This document shows, in pieces, positions 43,542-52,170 of a DNA stretch of 64,000 nt. The notes beneath the pieces are model-generated. The model searched no databases, had not been told where the DNA came from, and worked only from the letters and a program-made list of their open reading frames with translations. Position 1 is the stretch's first letter. Each line of letters begins with the position of its first letter. The translations under genes were made by a program, and so were the position numbers. The DNA comes from Roseateles violae (GTDB lineage: Bacteria > Pseudomonadota > Gammaproteobacteria > Burkholderiales > Burkholderiaceae_C): NCBI RefSeq assembly GCF_030410485.1, contig NZ_JAUHHC010000002.1, positions 496,001 to 560,000 of the forward strand, written 5' to 3'.

Positions 43542-45245
43542 ATGTCCACGTTCACGACCGACCGTCCGCCGCCGGCGCCGCCGCTGCCCGCGGACGGTGC
43601 CGCCCGTGCCATCCTGCCGCCGAGCCTTGCCGCTGCACTGAGCGGCTGTGGCGGCGGCGGCGGCGCCGAGATGGCCGTGCCGCCCCCGCCCGCGTCGCCA
43701 CCGCCGCCACCGCCGCCGGCGGCCGCCGCCCTCAGCGATGCCGACGCCGCCCGCCTGCTGACCCAGGCCGGCTTTGCCGCCAGCGATGCCGGCATCGCGG
43801 CGGTCAAGGCCAAGGGCTATGCGGCCTGGCTGGACGAGCAGTTCGCCATCGCGCCGGGCATCTCCAACTACGACTGGATGATTTCCAAGGGCTATGGTGC
43901 GGCCGAGTACCGCGGCAGCACGTCCGGCATCGACAACGCCCTGTGGCGATCCTGGCTGTCCGCGCCCGATGCGCTGCGCCAGCGGGTGACCCTGGCGCTG
44001 TCGGAAATCTTCGTCGTCTCGATCGACAATGTGCCCGTCGCCTGGAGCTCGTTGACCGTCGCCGCCTATGTCGATCTGCTGGCCGAGCATGCCTTCGGCA
44101 GCTTCCGCGAACTGCTGGGCGCGGTGACCCTGTCTAACGCGATGGGCGTCTTCCTCAGCATGCGCGGCAACCAGAAGGAGGACGCCAAGACCGGCCGCAT
44201 GCCGGACGAGAACTATGCGCGCGAGGTGATGCAGCTGTTCACCATCGGCCTGTACGAGCTGAACCCGGACGGCAGCCCGCGGCTGGACGAGGCCGGCAAG
44301 CCGCGCGAGACCTACACGCCGGCGACGATCAGCGAGCTGGCCCGCGTGTTCACCGGCTGGGAGCTGGCCGACACGGCCGGCACCGATCCGGCCGCCGTGC
44401 GCCGGCCCATGGTCCATCTGAGCGGGCGCTTCTCGGCCGGCGCCAAGAAGGCGCTGGACGTGGACATCCCGGCCTCGGCCGACGGTCCGACCGCGCTGCG
44501 GCTGGCGCTGGACGCGTTGGCCGCGCATCCCAACGTCGGCCCCTTCATCGGCCGCCAGCTGATCCAGCGCCTGGTCTGCTCGCAACCGAGCCCCGCCTAT
44601 GTGCAGCGGGTGGCGGCGGTGTTCGACAACAACGGCGCTGGCCGGCGCGGCGATCTGCGTGCGGTGATCCGCGCGATCCTGCTCGACGCGGAGGCGCGCC
44701 AGCCGGCTGCCTCGCCCTCGAGCGGGCGCCTGCGCGAGCCCATGCTGCGCTTCATCCAATGGGCGCGCAGCTTCGGCGTAAGCTCGGCCAGCGGGCTGTG
44801 GAGCGTCGGCGACACCTCCAACCCGGCCACGCGCCTGGGCCAGAGCCCGCTGCGCAGCCCCTCGGCCTTCAATTTCTTCCGCCCCGGCTATGTGCCGCCG
44901 AACTCGACCCTGGGCGAACACCGCGTGACGGCGCCCGAGTTCCAGCTCTGCAACGAAAGCTCGGTGGCCGGCTATCTGAACTTCATGCAGACGGTGATCG
45001 CCGGCGAGTTCGCCGAGCTGCGGCCCGATTACACGGCCGAGCTGGCGCTGGCCGGCGATGCGACGGCCCTGGTCGAGCGCGTCGCGCTGCTGCTGGCCGG
45101 CGGTGACCTGCAGCCGGCGACCCGCTCGACGATCGCCGCCGCCGTGGCGCAGATCCGCGCCGACACCGAGGCCGGCCGCGCCAGCCGCGTCCATGCGACG
45201 CTGCTGCTGGTGATGGCCAGTCCCGACTACCAGGTGCAGAAATAG
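43542..45245 (+). CDS. DUF1800 family protein, probable lipoprotein
   Basis: A 567-residue protein. An unusual N-terminus leads to AAALSGCGGGGG, where LSGC resembles a lipobox (Cys near residue 36), then a Pro-rich linker with a run of seven prolines. The DUF1800 domain (about 65-567) shows DADAARLLTQAGFAAS at its start, LSEIFVVSI, PDENYAREVMQLFTIGLYEL, and PSAFNFFRPGYVPP towards the end. Function unknown; DUF1800 genes almost always sit before DUF1501 genes, as here (18-base gap). GGAG lies before the ATG. The start could instead be further downstream if the lipobox reading is wrong. Confidence 0.85.
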   Translation: MSTFTTDRPPPAPPLPADGAARAILPPSLAAALSGCGGGGGAEMAVPPPPASPPPPPPPAAAALSDADAARLLTQAGFAASDAGIAAVKAKGYAAWLDEQFAIAPGISNYDWMISKGYGAAEYRGSTSGIDNALWRSWLSAPDALRQRVTLALSEIFVVSIDNVPVAWSSLTVAAYVDLLAEHAFGSFRELLGAVTLSNAMGVFLSMRGNQKEDAKTGRMPDENYAREVMQLFTIGLYELNPDGSPRLDEAGKPRETYTPATISELARVFTGWELADTAGTDPAAVRRPMVHLSGRFSAGAKKALDVDIPASADGPTALRLALDALAAHPNVGPFIGRQLIQRLVCSQPSPAYVQRVAAVFDNNGAGRRGDLRAVIRAILLDAEARQPAASPSSGRLREPMLRFIQWARSFGVSSASGLWSVGDTSNPATRLGQSPLRSPSAFNFFRPGYVPPNSTLGEHRVTAPEFQLCNESSVAGYLNFMQTVIAGEFAELRPDYTAELALAGDATALVERVALLLAGGDLQPATRSTIAAAVAQIRADTEAGRASRVHATLLLVMASPDYQVQK

Positions 45246-45263
45246 CACCGGGCGGGCAGGGCG

Positions 45264-46646
45264 ATGCATATCGGCCGTCTGAAGCAGCTGCAAAGGCGCG
45301 AATTCCTGCGCCGCGCCTCGGCGCTGGGCCTGGCCGGCGCGGCCGCGCCCTGGGCGCTGCAGCTGGCGGCGATCGGCGAGGCGGCCGCCGCGAGCAGCGT
45401 CGCGGGCGGCGACTACAAGGCCCTGGTCTGCGTCTTCCTCTACGGCGGCAACGACCACGACAACAGCGTCGTGCCCTATGACGAGGCCGGCTACCGCGCC
45501 TATGCGGCGGCGCGCTCCTCGCTGGCCATCCCGCGCGAGCAGCTGCAGCCGCTGAATGCCGCGCTGAACGACGGCCGCCAGCTGGCGCTGGCGCCGCCGC
45601 TGGCGCGCCTGCAGCCGCTGTTCGAGGCCGGCGATCTGGGCGTGCTGCTGAATGTCGGTCCCCTGGTGCAGCCGACCACGCTGGCACAGTTCCGCGCGAA
45701 GAGCGTGCCGCTGCCGCCCAAGCTGTTCTCGCACAACGACCAGCAAAGCGTCTGGCAGGCCAGCAGCCCCGAGGGGGCGACCTCCGGCTGGGGCGGGCGC
45801 ATCGGCGACCAGTTCCTCGCCGCCAACGGCTCGGCCAGCTTCGGTTGCATCAATGTGGCCGGCAATGCGGTCTTCATGTCCGGCCAGCAGGCGGTGCAGT
45901 ACCAGGTCTCCAGCGGCGGCGCGGTGGCCATCAATGGGCTGGCGCGGCCTCTGTACGGCTCGCAGGCCTGCTCCACGGCGCTGCGCGGCCTGATCACCGC
46001 CGAGCGCGAGCATTGGATGGAGCGCGAGCTGAACCGCGTCACCGCCCGCTCGGTGGCGGCCCAGGCGACGGTGGCGGCCGCGCTGGCCGGCGCGCCGGCG
46101 CTGCGCACGCCGTTCCCGGCCGGCAACAGCCTGGCCGCGCAGCTGCAGATGGTGGCGCGGCTGATCGGCGGCCGCGCCGGTCTGGGCGTCAGCCGCCAGG
46201 TCTTCTTCGTCTCGCTGGCCGGCTTCGATCTGCACGACTTCCTGTCCACCCAGCATCCGAGGCTGCTGGGCCTGCTGGCCGAGGCGCTGGCGGCCTTCCA
46301 GGCGGCGATGGTCGAGCTGGGCGTGGCCGATCGCGTCTGCGCCTTCACCGCCTCCGACTTCGGCCGCACCTTGAGCAGCAATGGCAACGGCAGCGACCAT
46401 GGCTGGGGCAGCCATCACTTCATTGTCGGCGGCGGCATCGCCGGCGGCCGCTTCTGGGGCCGCGCGCCGGCCGTCGGCGTCAACGGCAGCGACGATGTGG
46501 GCCAGGGTCGGCTCTTGCCGACGACCTCGGTCGACCAGCTGGCCGCCACCCTGGCCGGCTGGATGAGCGTGGCGGCCAGCGAGCTGCCGGCGCTGCTGCC
46601 GCAGATCGGCAATTACGAGGCGCGCGACCTGGGCTTCTTCGGCTGA
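45264..46646 (+). CDS. DUF1501 family protein, Tat-exported
   Basis: A 460-residue protein with a twin-arginine signal (RREFLRRASALGLAG, residues 11-25; cleavage near 42) and a DUF1501 domain, which belongs to the alkaline phosphatase/sulfatase-like superfamily. Visible landmarks are LVCVFLYGGNDHDNSVVP, FSHNDQQSVWQ, and near the end FTASDFGRTLSSNGNGSDHGWG. These would be the metal-site Asp/His positions. No enzymatic activity has been established for the family. Export in folded form suggests a bound metal. It is cotranscribed with the DUF1800 gene. Confidence 0.9.
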   Translation: MHIGRLKQLQRREFLRRASALGLAGAAAPWALQLAAIGEAAAASSVAGGDYKALVCVFLYGGNDHDNSVVPYDEAGYRAYAAARSSLAIPREQLQPLNAALNDGRQLALAPPLARLQPLFEAGDLGVLLNVGPLVQPTTLAQFRAKSVPLPPKLFSHNDQQSVWQASSPEGATSGWGGRIGDQFLAANGSASFGCINVAGNAVFMSGQQAVQYQVSSGGAVAINGLARPLYGSQACSTALRGLITAEREHWMERELNRVTARSVAAQATVAAALAGAPALRTPFPAGNSLAAQLQMVARLIGGRAGLGVSRQVFFVSLAGFDLHDFLSTQHPRLLGLLAEALAAFQAAMVELGVADRVCAFTASDFGRTLSSNGNGSDHGWGSHHFIVGGGIAGGRFWGRAPAVGVNGSDDVGQGRLLPTTSVDQLAATLAGWMSVAASELPALLPQIGNYEARDLGFFG

Positions 46647-46655
46647 CGGGGCTCT

Positions 46656-46661
46656 TATCAT
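46656..46661 (+). promoter_or_regulatory. -10-like hexamer TATCAT directly before ggt
   Basis: TATCAT, seven bases, ATG of ggt at 46669, with no ribosome binding site. The 22-base gap after the DUF1501 gene leaves room for a leaderless start as well as read-through. Confidence 0.4.
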
Positions 46662-46668
46662 CCGGCGC

Positions 46669-48495
46669 ATGACCGCCGCCCCTGTCCGCCTCGTCCGCCT
46701 TGTCCGCCCCGCCGTTCTTGCCGCCGCGCTTGCCCAGCTGCTGATCGCGGCCGGCCCGGCGCGGGCGCAAGAAGCCGCGGCCGGCATCGCGATGCCCGAG
46801 GCCGCGACCGGCCAGCAGGCCAAGCCCGGCTGGGCCACCCGGCACTTCGCCGTCGCCGCCGCCAATCCGCTGGCGGTCGAGGCCGGCTACCGCATCCTCA
46901 AGGCCGGCGGCAATGCGCTCGATGCCGCGATCGCGGTGCAGATGGTGCTGGCCCTGGTCGAGCCGCAGTCCAGCGGCCTGGGGGGCGGCGCCTTTCTGAT
47001 GCTGTGGGACGGCAAGGCGGTGCAGGCCTGGGACGGGCGCGAGACGGCGCCGATGGCGGCGACGCCGCAGCTGTTCCTGCGCCCCGATGGCAAGCCGATG
47101 ACGGTCGGCCAGGCGGTCGTCGGCGGGCTCTCGGTGGCGACGCCGGGCCTGGTCGCGATGCTGGCGGCCGCCCATCGCGAGCAGGGCAAGCTGCCATGGC
47201 CGCGGCTGCTCGAGCCGGCGATCGAGCTGGCCGAGCAGGGCTTCAGGATCAGCCCGCGGCTGCACCAGCTGCTGTCGGGCGAGGAGGCGCTGAAGCGCGA
47301 TCCGCAGGCCGGGCCGCTGTACTACGACGAACAGGGCCGGCCGCGGCCGGTCGGCCATCTGCTGAAGAACCCGGCGCTGGCGGCGGTGCTGCGTGCGATC
47401 GCCGAGCGCGGCGCCGACGGTTTCTATGCCGGCCCGGTCGCTGCCGACATCGCCCGGCGGGTGCGCGGCCATGCGCGGCCGGGGCCGCTGACCGAGGCCG
47501 ATCTGGCCGCCTACCGGCCGCGCCGGCGCGAGCCGCTGTGTGCCGACTGGCTGGAGCGCTGGCGCGTCTGCGGCTTCCCGCCGCCGTCCTCGGGCCAGCT
47601 GACCCTGATGCAGATCCTGAAGACGCTGGAGGCGCGCGGCCAGGCGCCGGCCGCGCCCCTGGTCGAGGGCAAGCCGTCCATCGCCTGGCTGCATCTGTAC
47701 ACCGAGGCCTCGCGGCTGGCCTTCGCCGACCGCGCGCAATACGTGGCCGACCCGGACTTCGTCGCCGCGCCGGCCGGCGACTGGAAGAGCCTGCTCGACG
47801 CCGCCTATCTGAAGCAGCGCGCCGCGCTGATCGGCGCGCAGAGCATGAAGGCGGCCAGCGCCGGCCAGCCGGCCAAGGCGCTGATCAGCCATGCGCCGCA
47901 GGCCGCGCAGCCGGAGTACGGCACCAGCCACATCAGCATCGTCGATGCCGAGGGCCGCGCGGTGGCGATGACCAGCAGCATCGAGGCCGGCTTCGGCTCG
48001 CGCATCATGAGCGACGGCGGCACGGGTCTGGCCGGCGGTTTTCTGCTGAACAACGAGATGACCGATTTCTCGCTGGCGCCCAGCGGCGCGGATGGCAAAC
48101 CGGTCGCGAACCGGGTCGAGCCGGGCAAGCGGCCGCGCTCCAGCATGAGCCCGACCCTGGTCTTCGATCGCCGCGACGGGCGTCTGGCGATGAGTGTCGG
48201 CGCGCCGGGCGGGCCGGCCATCATCCATTACGTCGCCAAGACCCTGATCGGCTCGCTGGCCTGGGGCATGAATCTGCAGCAGGCGGTCGACCTGCCGAAC
48301 TTCGGCAGCTTCAATGGCCCGACGGTGCTGGAGCAGGGCGGCTTCGGCCCGGCGACGATCGCCGGCCTGCGCGCGCTGGGCCATGAGGTGCTCGAGTACG
48401 AACTGGTCAGCGGCCTGCACGCCATCCAGCGCACGCCCGGCGGCTGGTTCGGCGCGGCCGACCCGCGCCGCGAGGGCATCGTCAAGGGCGACTGA
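46669..48495 (+). CDS. ggt: Gamma-glutamyltranspeptidase
   Basis: A 608-residue Ntn-hydrolase precursor with a signal peptide (cleaved near ARAQ, residue 35). The autocatalytic nucleophile is Thr419 in EYGTSHISIVDAEG, which splits the chain into large and small subunits. The substrate pocket carries DGRETAP and the small-subunit motif PGKRPRSSMSPT (with the GxxS-type SSM). It cleaves glutathione and other gamma-glutamyl compounds in the periplasm, releasing cysteinylglycine. It is followed by the convergent dsbB. Confidence 0.95.
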   Translation: MTAAPVRLVRLVRPAVLAAALAQLLIAAGPARAQEAAAGIAMPEAATGQQAKPGWATRHFAVAAANPLAVEAGYRILKAGGNALDAAIAVQMVLALVEPQSSGLGGGAFLMLWDGKAVQAWDGRETAPMAATPQLFLRPDGKPMTVGQAVVGGLSVATPGLVAMLAAAHREQGKLPWPRLLEPAIELAEQGFRISPRLHQLLSGEEALKRDPQAGPLYYDEQGRPRPVGHLLKNPALAAVLRAIAERGADGFYAGPVAADIARRVRGHARPGPLTEADLAAYRPRRREPLCADWLERWRVCGFPPPSSGQLTLMQILKTLEARGQAPAAPLVEGKPSIAWLHLYTEASRLAFADRAQYVADPDFVAAPAGDWKSLLDAAYLKQRAALIGAQSMKAASAGQPAKALISHAPQAAQPEYGTSHISIVDAEGRAVAMTSSIEAGFGSRIMSDGGTGLAGGFLLNNEMTDFSLAPSGADGKPVANRVEPGKRPRSSMSPTLVFDRRDGRLAMSVGAPGGPAIIHYVAKTLIGSLAWGMNLQQAVDLPNFGSFNGPTVLEQGGFGPATIAGLRALGHEVLEYELVSGLHAIQRTPGGWFGAADPRREGIVKGD

Positions 48496-48507
48496 GGCGC
48501 GCGGCGC

Positions 48508-48999
48508 TCAGCCGCGCTTCAGCGCGACGAGGCTGGCCAGCGCGATCGCGCCATAGAGCAGGCCGCTCCAGATCTCGTAGGGCAGGCCCAGCAGCCGGTA
48601 GGCGGCCGCCTCGGCACAGGAGGCGGTCACCATGAAGACCGAGGGCAGCAACTCCTCCAGGTTCAGCGCCGTCAAGGTCCGGTCGGCGAAGGTCATCACG
48701 CAGCTTTCCATCTGCGCGGCGACCTGGTGCTGGAACACCGCCGCGGCGATGCCGGCCAGCGCCAGCGCCAGCACGCCCAGCAGGGCGATGCCGCGCGCCG
48801 GCTTGTTCGCGCTCAGCAGCCAGCCGAGGCCGGCCACGGCGGCAATCAGCAGGAACACGCCACGCTGCAGCACGCACCAGGGGCAGGGCTTGACGCCGAA
48901 GCCATGCTGCGCGGCCAGCGCGAAGCCGACCGCGGCCAGGCAGGCGATGGCGATGCCGGCCAGCACGCGGGCCGGCAGCTTGGGGGCGGCGATGGACAT
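48508..48999 (-). CDS. dsbB: Disulfide bond formation protein B
   Basis: A 163-residue inner-membrane protein with four transmembrane helices. The first periplasmic cysteine pair is CPWC (residues 38-41) in GVKPCPWCVLQRG, and the second pair consists of Cys in MESC (about 97) and in TASC (about 123), ahead of the YEIW segment. DsbB reoxidises DsbA and passes electrons to ubiquinone. The ATG at 48999 is by family alignment; the upstream extension is composition noise. It starts seven bases after the RidA-family gene ends. Confidence 0.95.
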   Translation of the reverse strand: MSIAAPKLPARVLAGIAIACLAAVGFALAAQHGFGVKPCPWCVLQRGVFLLIAAVAGLGWLLSANKPARGIALLGVLALALAGIAAAVFQHQVAAQMESCVMTFADRTLTALNLEELLPSVFMVTASCAEAAAYRLLGLPYEIWSGLLYGAIALASLVALKRG

Positions 49000-49006
49000 C
49001 GGGGGC

Positions 49007-49477
49007 TCAGTCCTGCACTTCGACGATCGCCTCGATCTCGACGCAGGCGCCCAGCGGGATCTGCGCGACGCCGAAGGCGCTGCGCGCATGGGCGCCCTTG
49101 TCGGCGCCGAAGACCTCGCCGAACAGCTCGGACGCGCCATTGGTCACCAGATGCTGCTCGGTGAAGTCGGGCGTGCTGTTGACCAGGCTCATCAGCTTGA
49201 CCACGCGCGTGATCTTGCCGAGGTCGCCGGTGGCGGCGTGCAGGGTGCCCAGCAAGTCGATCGCGATCGCGCGCGCGGCGGCGCGGCCGGTGGCGGTGTC
49301 GGTGTCGCGGCCCAGCTGGCCGACCCATGGCTTGCCGTCCTTCTTGGCGATATGACCGGAGACGAAGATCAGATTGCCTGTGCGGACGAAGGGCACATAG
49401 GCAGCGGCCGGCACGGCCAGCGGCGGCAACTCGATGCCCAGGCTCTTCAGACGTTCGTAGACGGGACTGCTGCTCAT
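49007..49477 (-). CDS. RidA/YjgF family protein
   Basis: A 156-residue member of the longer Rid subgroup (UK114-like), with FVRTGNLIFVSGHIAKKDG at the front and ARSAFGVAQIPLGACVEIEAIVEV at the end, where the VEIEAIVEV strand lines the active site. Canonical RidA hydrolyses 2-aminoacrylate-type imines; whether this subgroup keeps that activity is uncertain because the expected arginine is not at the canonical position. It is cotranscribed with dsbB and divergent from comEC. Confidence 0.88.
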   Translation of the reverse strand: MSSSPVYERLKSLGIELPPLAVPAAAYVPFVRTGNLIFVSGHIAKKDGKPWVGQLGRDTDTATGRAAARAIAIDLLGTLHAATGDLGKITRVVKLMSLVNSTPDFTEQHLVTNGASELFGEVFGADKGAHARSAFGVAQIPLGACVEIEAIVEVQD

Positions 49478-49504
49478 GGTGTAGGGGCTCGTGCTTGAAA
49501 TCGC

Positions 49505-49510
49505 TAGGAT
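49505..49510 (+). promoter_or_regulatory. Candidate -10 of comEC
   Basis: TAGGAT, 44 bases before the comEC TTG start, would give a leader of about 38 bases that includes the GGGGAGGCGGAG ribosome binding site. Confidence 0.3.
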
Positions 49511-49554
49511 CGGATGGCGCGCATCGTACACCGGCGCGTTCGGGGAGGCGGAGC

Positions 49555-51990
49555 TTGTCCAGCACTGCGCGGGCGCTGCACGGGGCCTTGCCGGCCATGG
49601 CCTGGCTGCTGGGCCTGGCCGCGCTGCAGCAATGCGCGCGCCTGCCCCAGGGGCGCGAATTCGCCGCGCTGCTGCTGGGCCTCATTGCCTGCCTGTTGCT
49701 CGCCCGGCGCGGCCGCGCGCTGCTGTGGCTGTCGATCGCGGCGGCGCTGCTGGCCTTCACCCAGGGCGCCTGGCGGGCCGAGCAGCGCCTGGCCCGCGCG
49801 CTGCCCGAGGCCTGGGAGGGGCGCGACCTGCTGCTGCGCGGCCGCATCGCCTCGCTGCCGACGGCGGTCCTCGGTCAGGCCGGCGCGCCGGGCTGGCGCT
49901 TCGAGTTCGAGCTGGAGTCGGCGCGGGCCGGCCCCTCGCCGCAAGACCCGGCCCTGGCGTTGCCGCCGCGCCTGCTGCTGTCGGTCTACGGCCAGCCGGG
50001 CGAGGCAGCGCCCGCGCTGGGCGCCGGCGAGCGCTGGCAATGGCTGGCGCGGCTCAAGCGCCCGCATGGCCTGATGAATCCGCATGGCTTCGACTACGAG
50101 CTGTGGCTGTTCGAGCAGGAGCTGCGCGCGACCGGCGTGGTGCGGCCGCCGGCGATGCGTCGGCTGGAGGCCGCGCCCTGGTGGTCGCTGGACGCGGCGC
50201 GCCAGCGCCTGCGCGAGGCGCTGCAGCGGCGCATTGCCGAGCCGGCCGACGCCGGCGTGCTGGCGGCGCTGAGCCTGGGCGACCAGGCGGCGATCGCGCG
50301 CGCCGACTGGGCCCTGTTCCGCGACACGGGCGTCGCGCATCTCTTAAGCGTCAGCGGCCTGCATGTGACCATGTTCGCCTGGGCGGCCCAGGGCCTGGTC
50401 GGCTGGCTGTGGCGGCGCAGCGCGCGCGGGTGCCAGGTCCTGCCCGCGCCCCGGGTCGCGCTCTGGGCCGGCGTGCTGGCGGCGCTGGCCTATGCCCTGT
50501 TTTCCGGCTGGGGCGTGCCGGCGCAGCGCACCGTCTGGATGTTGGCCAGCCTGGCCCTGCTGCGCTCGCTGGGCCTGCGCTGGCCCTGGCCGCTGTGCCT
50601 GCTGCTGTCCGCCGTCCTGGTCACGGCAATCGATCCCTGGGCGATCGCGCAAGCCGGTTTCTGGCTGTCCTTTGCCGCGGTGGGCCTCTTGATGGCCAGC
50701 GGCGGCCGGCGCACGGGTTCGAGCCTGCGCGATGTGCTTTGCGAGGGCCTGCGCGGCCAATGGGTGGCGACCCTGGGCCTGGCGCCGCTGAGCCTCTTGT
50801 TCTTCCAGCAGATCTCGCTGCTGGGTCTGCTGGCCAATCTGCTGGCGATCCCGCTGGTCAGCTTCGTCATCACGCCGCTGGCGCTGGCCGGCGCGCTGAT
50901 GCCGCTGCTGTGGGACCTGGCCGAGCTGTGCCTGCGCGGCCTGATGGCCTATCTGCGCGCGCTGGCCGGCACCGGCTGGGCGGTCTGGACCCTGCCGGTG
51001 GCGCCGCTGTGGGCGCAGGCGGCCGGGCTGGCCGGCGGGGCGCTGCTGGTGCTGCCGCTGCCCTGGCGGCTGCGCCTGTGCGGTCTCGCGCTGCTGCTGC
51101 CCCTGCTGTGGCCGGCACCGCCGCGGCCGCGCGTCGGCGAGTTCGAGCTGCTGGCCGCCGATGTGGGCCAGGGCACGGCCGTGCTGCTGCGCACGGCCGG
51201 GCACGCGCTGCTCTACGACGCCGGCCCGCAGTACGCGCCCGGCATCGACGCCGGCCAGCGCGTGCTGCTGCCGCTGCTGCGTGCGCTCGGCGTCGCGCGG
51301 CTCGATCTGCTGCTCTTGAGCCATCGCGACAGCGACCATGTCGGCGGCGCCGCCTCGCTGCTGGCCGGCCTGCCGGCGGCGGCCCTGCTCGGTTCGCTGG
51401 AGGACGGCCATCCGCTGCTGGCCGGCGGCCCGCCGGCGCGGCGCTGCGAGGCCGGCCAGCGCTGGGACTGGGACGGCGTGCGCTTCGAACTGCTGCATCC
51501 GCTGGCGGCGGACTATGCGGCCGGGCCGAAGAGCAATGCGCTGTCCTGCGTGCTGCGCGTCGTCGATGCCGCCGGCCATGCCGCGCTGCTGACCGGCGAT
51601 ATCGAGGCGGCGCAGGAACAGGCGCTGCTGCGCCGCGCCGCCGAGGCCGGGGCGCTGCGCAGCGATGGGCTGCTGGTGCCGCACCATGGCAGCAAGACCT
51701 CGTCCAGCGAGGCGCTGCTGGCGGCGGTGGCGCCGCGCTGGGCGCTGGCGCAGGCTGGCTATCGCAACCGCTTCGGTCATCCGGCGCTGCCGGTGCTGGC
51801 GCGCTACCAGGCACAGGGCATCGCGGTGTTGACCTCGCCCGATTGCGGCGCGCTGCGCTGGGCGAGCGGCGAGGGCCAGCCGCAATGCCAGCGCCAGCTC
51901 GGCGCGCGCTACTGGCATCGGCCGGGGGGCGCGAACGCGGCGATGAGCGAGGCCGGACCCTGGCCCGAGGCCGGCTATGCGGCACCGTGA
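49555..51990 (+). CDS. comEC: DNA internalization competence protein ComEC/Rec2
   Basis: An 811-residue inner-membrane protein: an N-terminal DUF4131 domain with membrane helices, the Competence domain (LLSVSGLHVTMFAW near residue 265 and the following helices) and a C-terminal metallo-beta-lactamase-like domain (about 530-790) with LSHRDSDHVGG and LLVPHHGSKTSSS. It forms the channel through which single-stranded DNA enters during transformation. The start is TTG at 49555 behind GGGGAGGCGGAG; the first ATG (49597) would remove 14 residues. The last 35 residues are a Gly/Ala/Pro tail. With the ComEA-like protein it suggests natural competence genes are at least partly present. Confidence 0.92.
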   Translation: MSSTARALHGALPAMAWLLGLAALQQCARLPQGREFAALLLGLIACLLLARRGRALLWLSIAAALLAFTQGAWRAEQRLARALPEAWEGRDLLLRGRIASLPTAVLGQAGAPGWRFEFELESARAGPSPQDPALALPPRLLLSVYGQPGEAAPALGAGERWQWLARLKRPHGLMNPHGFDYELWLFEQELRATGVVRPPAMRRLEAAPWWSLDAARQRLREALQRRIAEPADAGVLAALSLGDQAAIARADWALFRDTGVAHLLSVSGLHVTMFAWAAQGLVGWLWRRSARGCQVLPAPRVALWAGVLAALAYALFSGWGVPAQRTVWMLASLALLRSLGLRWPWPLCLLLSAVLVTAIDPWAIAQAGFWLSFAAVGLLMASGGRRTGSSLRDVLCEGLRGQWVATLGLAPLSLLFFQQISLLGLLANLLAIPLVSFVITPLALAGALMPLLWDLAELCLRGLMAYLRALAGTGWAVWTLPVAPLWAQAAGLAGGALLVLPLPWRLRLCGLALLLPLLWPAPPRPRVGEFELLAADVGQGTAVLLRTAGHALLYDAGPQYAPGIDAGQRVLLPLLRALGVARLDLLLLSHRDSDHVGGAASLLAGLPAAALLGSLEDGHPLLAGGPPARRCEAGQRWDWDGVRFELLHPLAADYAAGPKSNALSCVLRVVDAAGHAALLTGDIEAAQEQALLRRAAEAGALRSDGLLVPHHGSKTSSSEALLAAVAPRWALAQAGYRNRFGHPALPVLARYQAQGIAVLTSPDCGALRWASGEGQPQCQRQLGARYWHRPGGANAAMSEAGPWPEAGYAAP

Positions 51991-52170
51991 ACTGTGCACG
52001 CTGGGGTTCACCCGCCCCCCCGGAAAAGCCCCCCCGACGAGGGGCGGTCGGGCCGGTGATATCTCACTGCCGCGCTTGCGGCCGGCGTGCCCGCCGTGCG
52101 CCCGACTGCTTCAATTCCGATCGGTATCCGCGTCATGTCGATCGGACCAAAGCAGCACGGAATGCGAGCC

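Noticed and set aside
52012-52146. Inverted repeat TCCGATCG...CGATCGGA (52116-52146) and C/G runs upstream of the Aer-type receptor as a specific operator
   Set aside because: The sites are short, GC-rich and within expectation for this composition; no second copy supports an operator.
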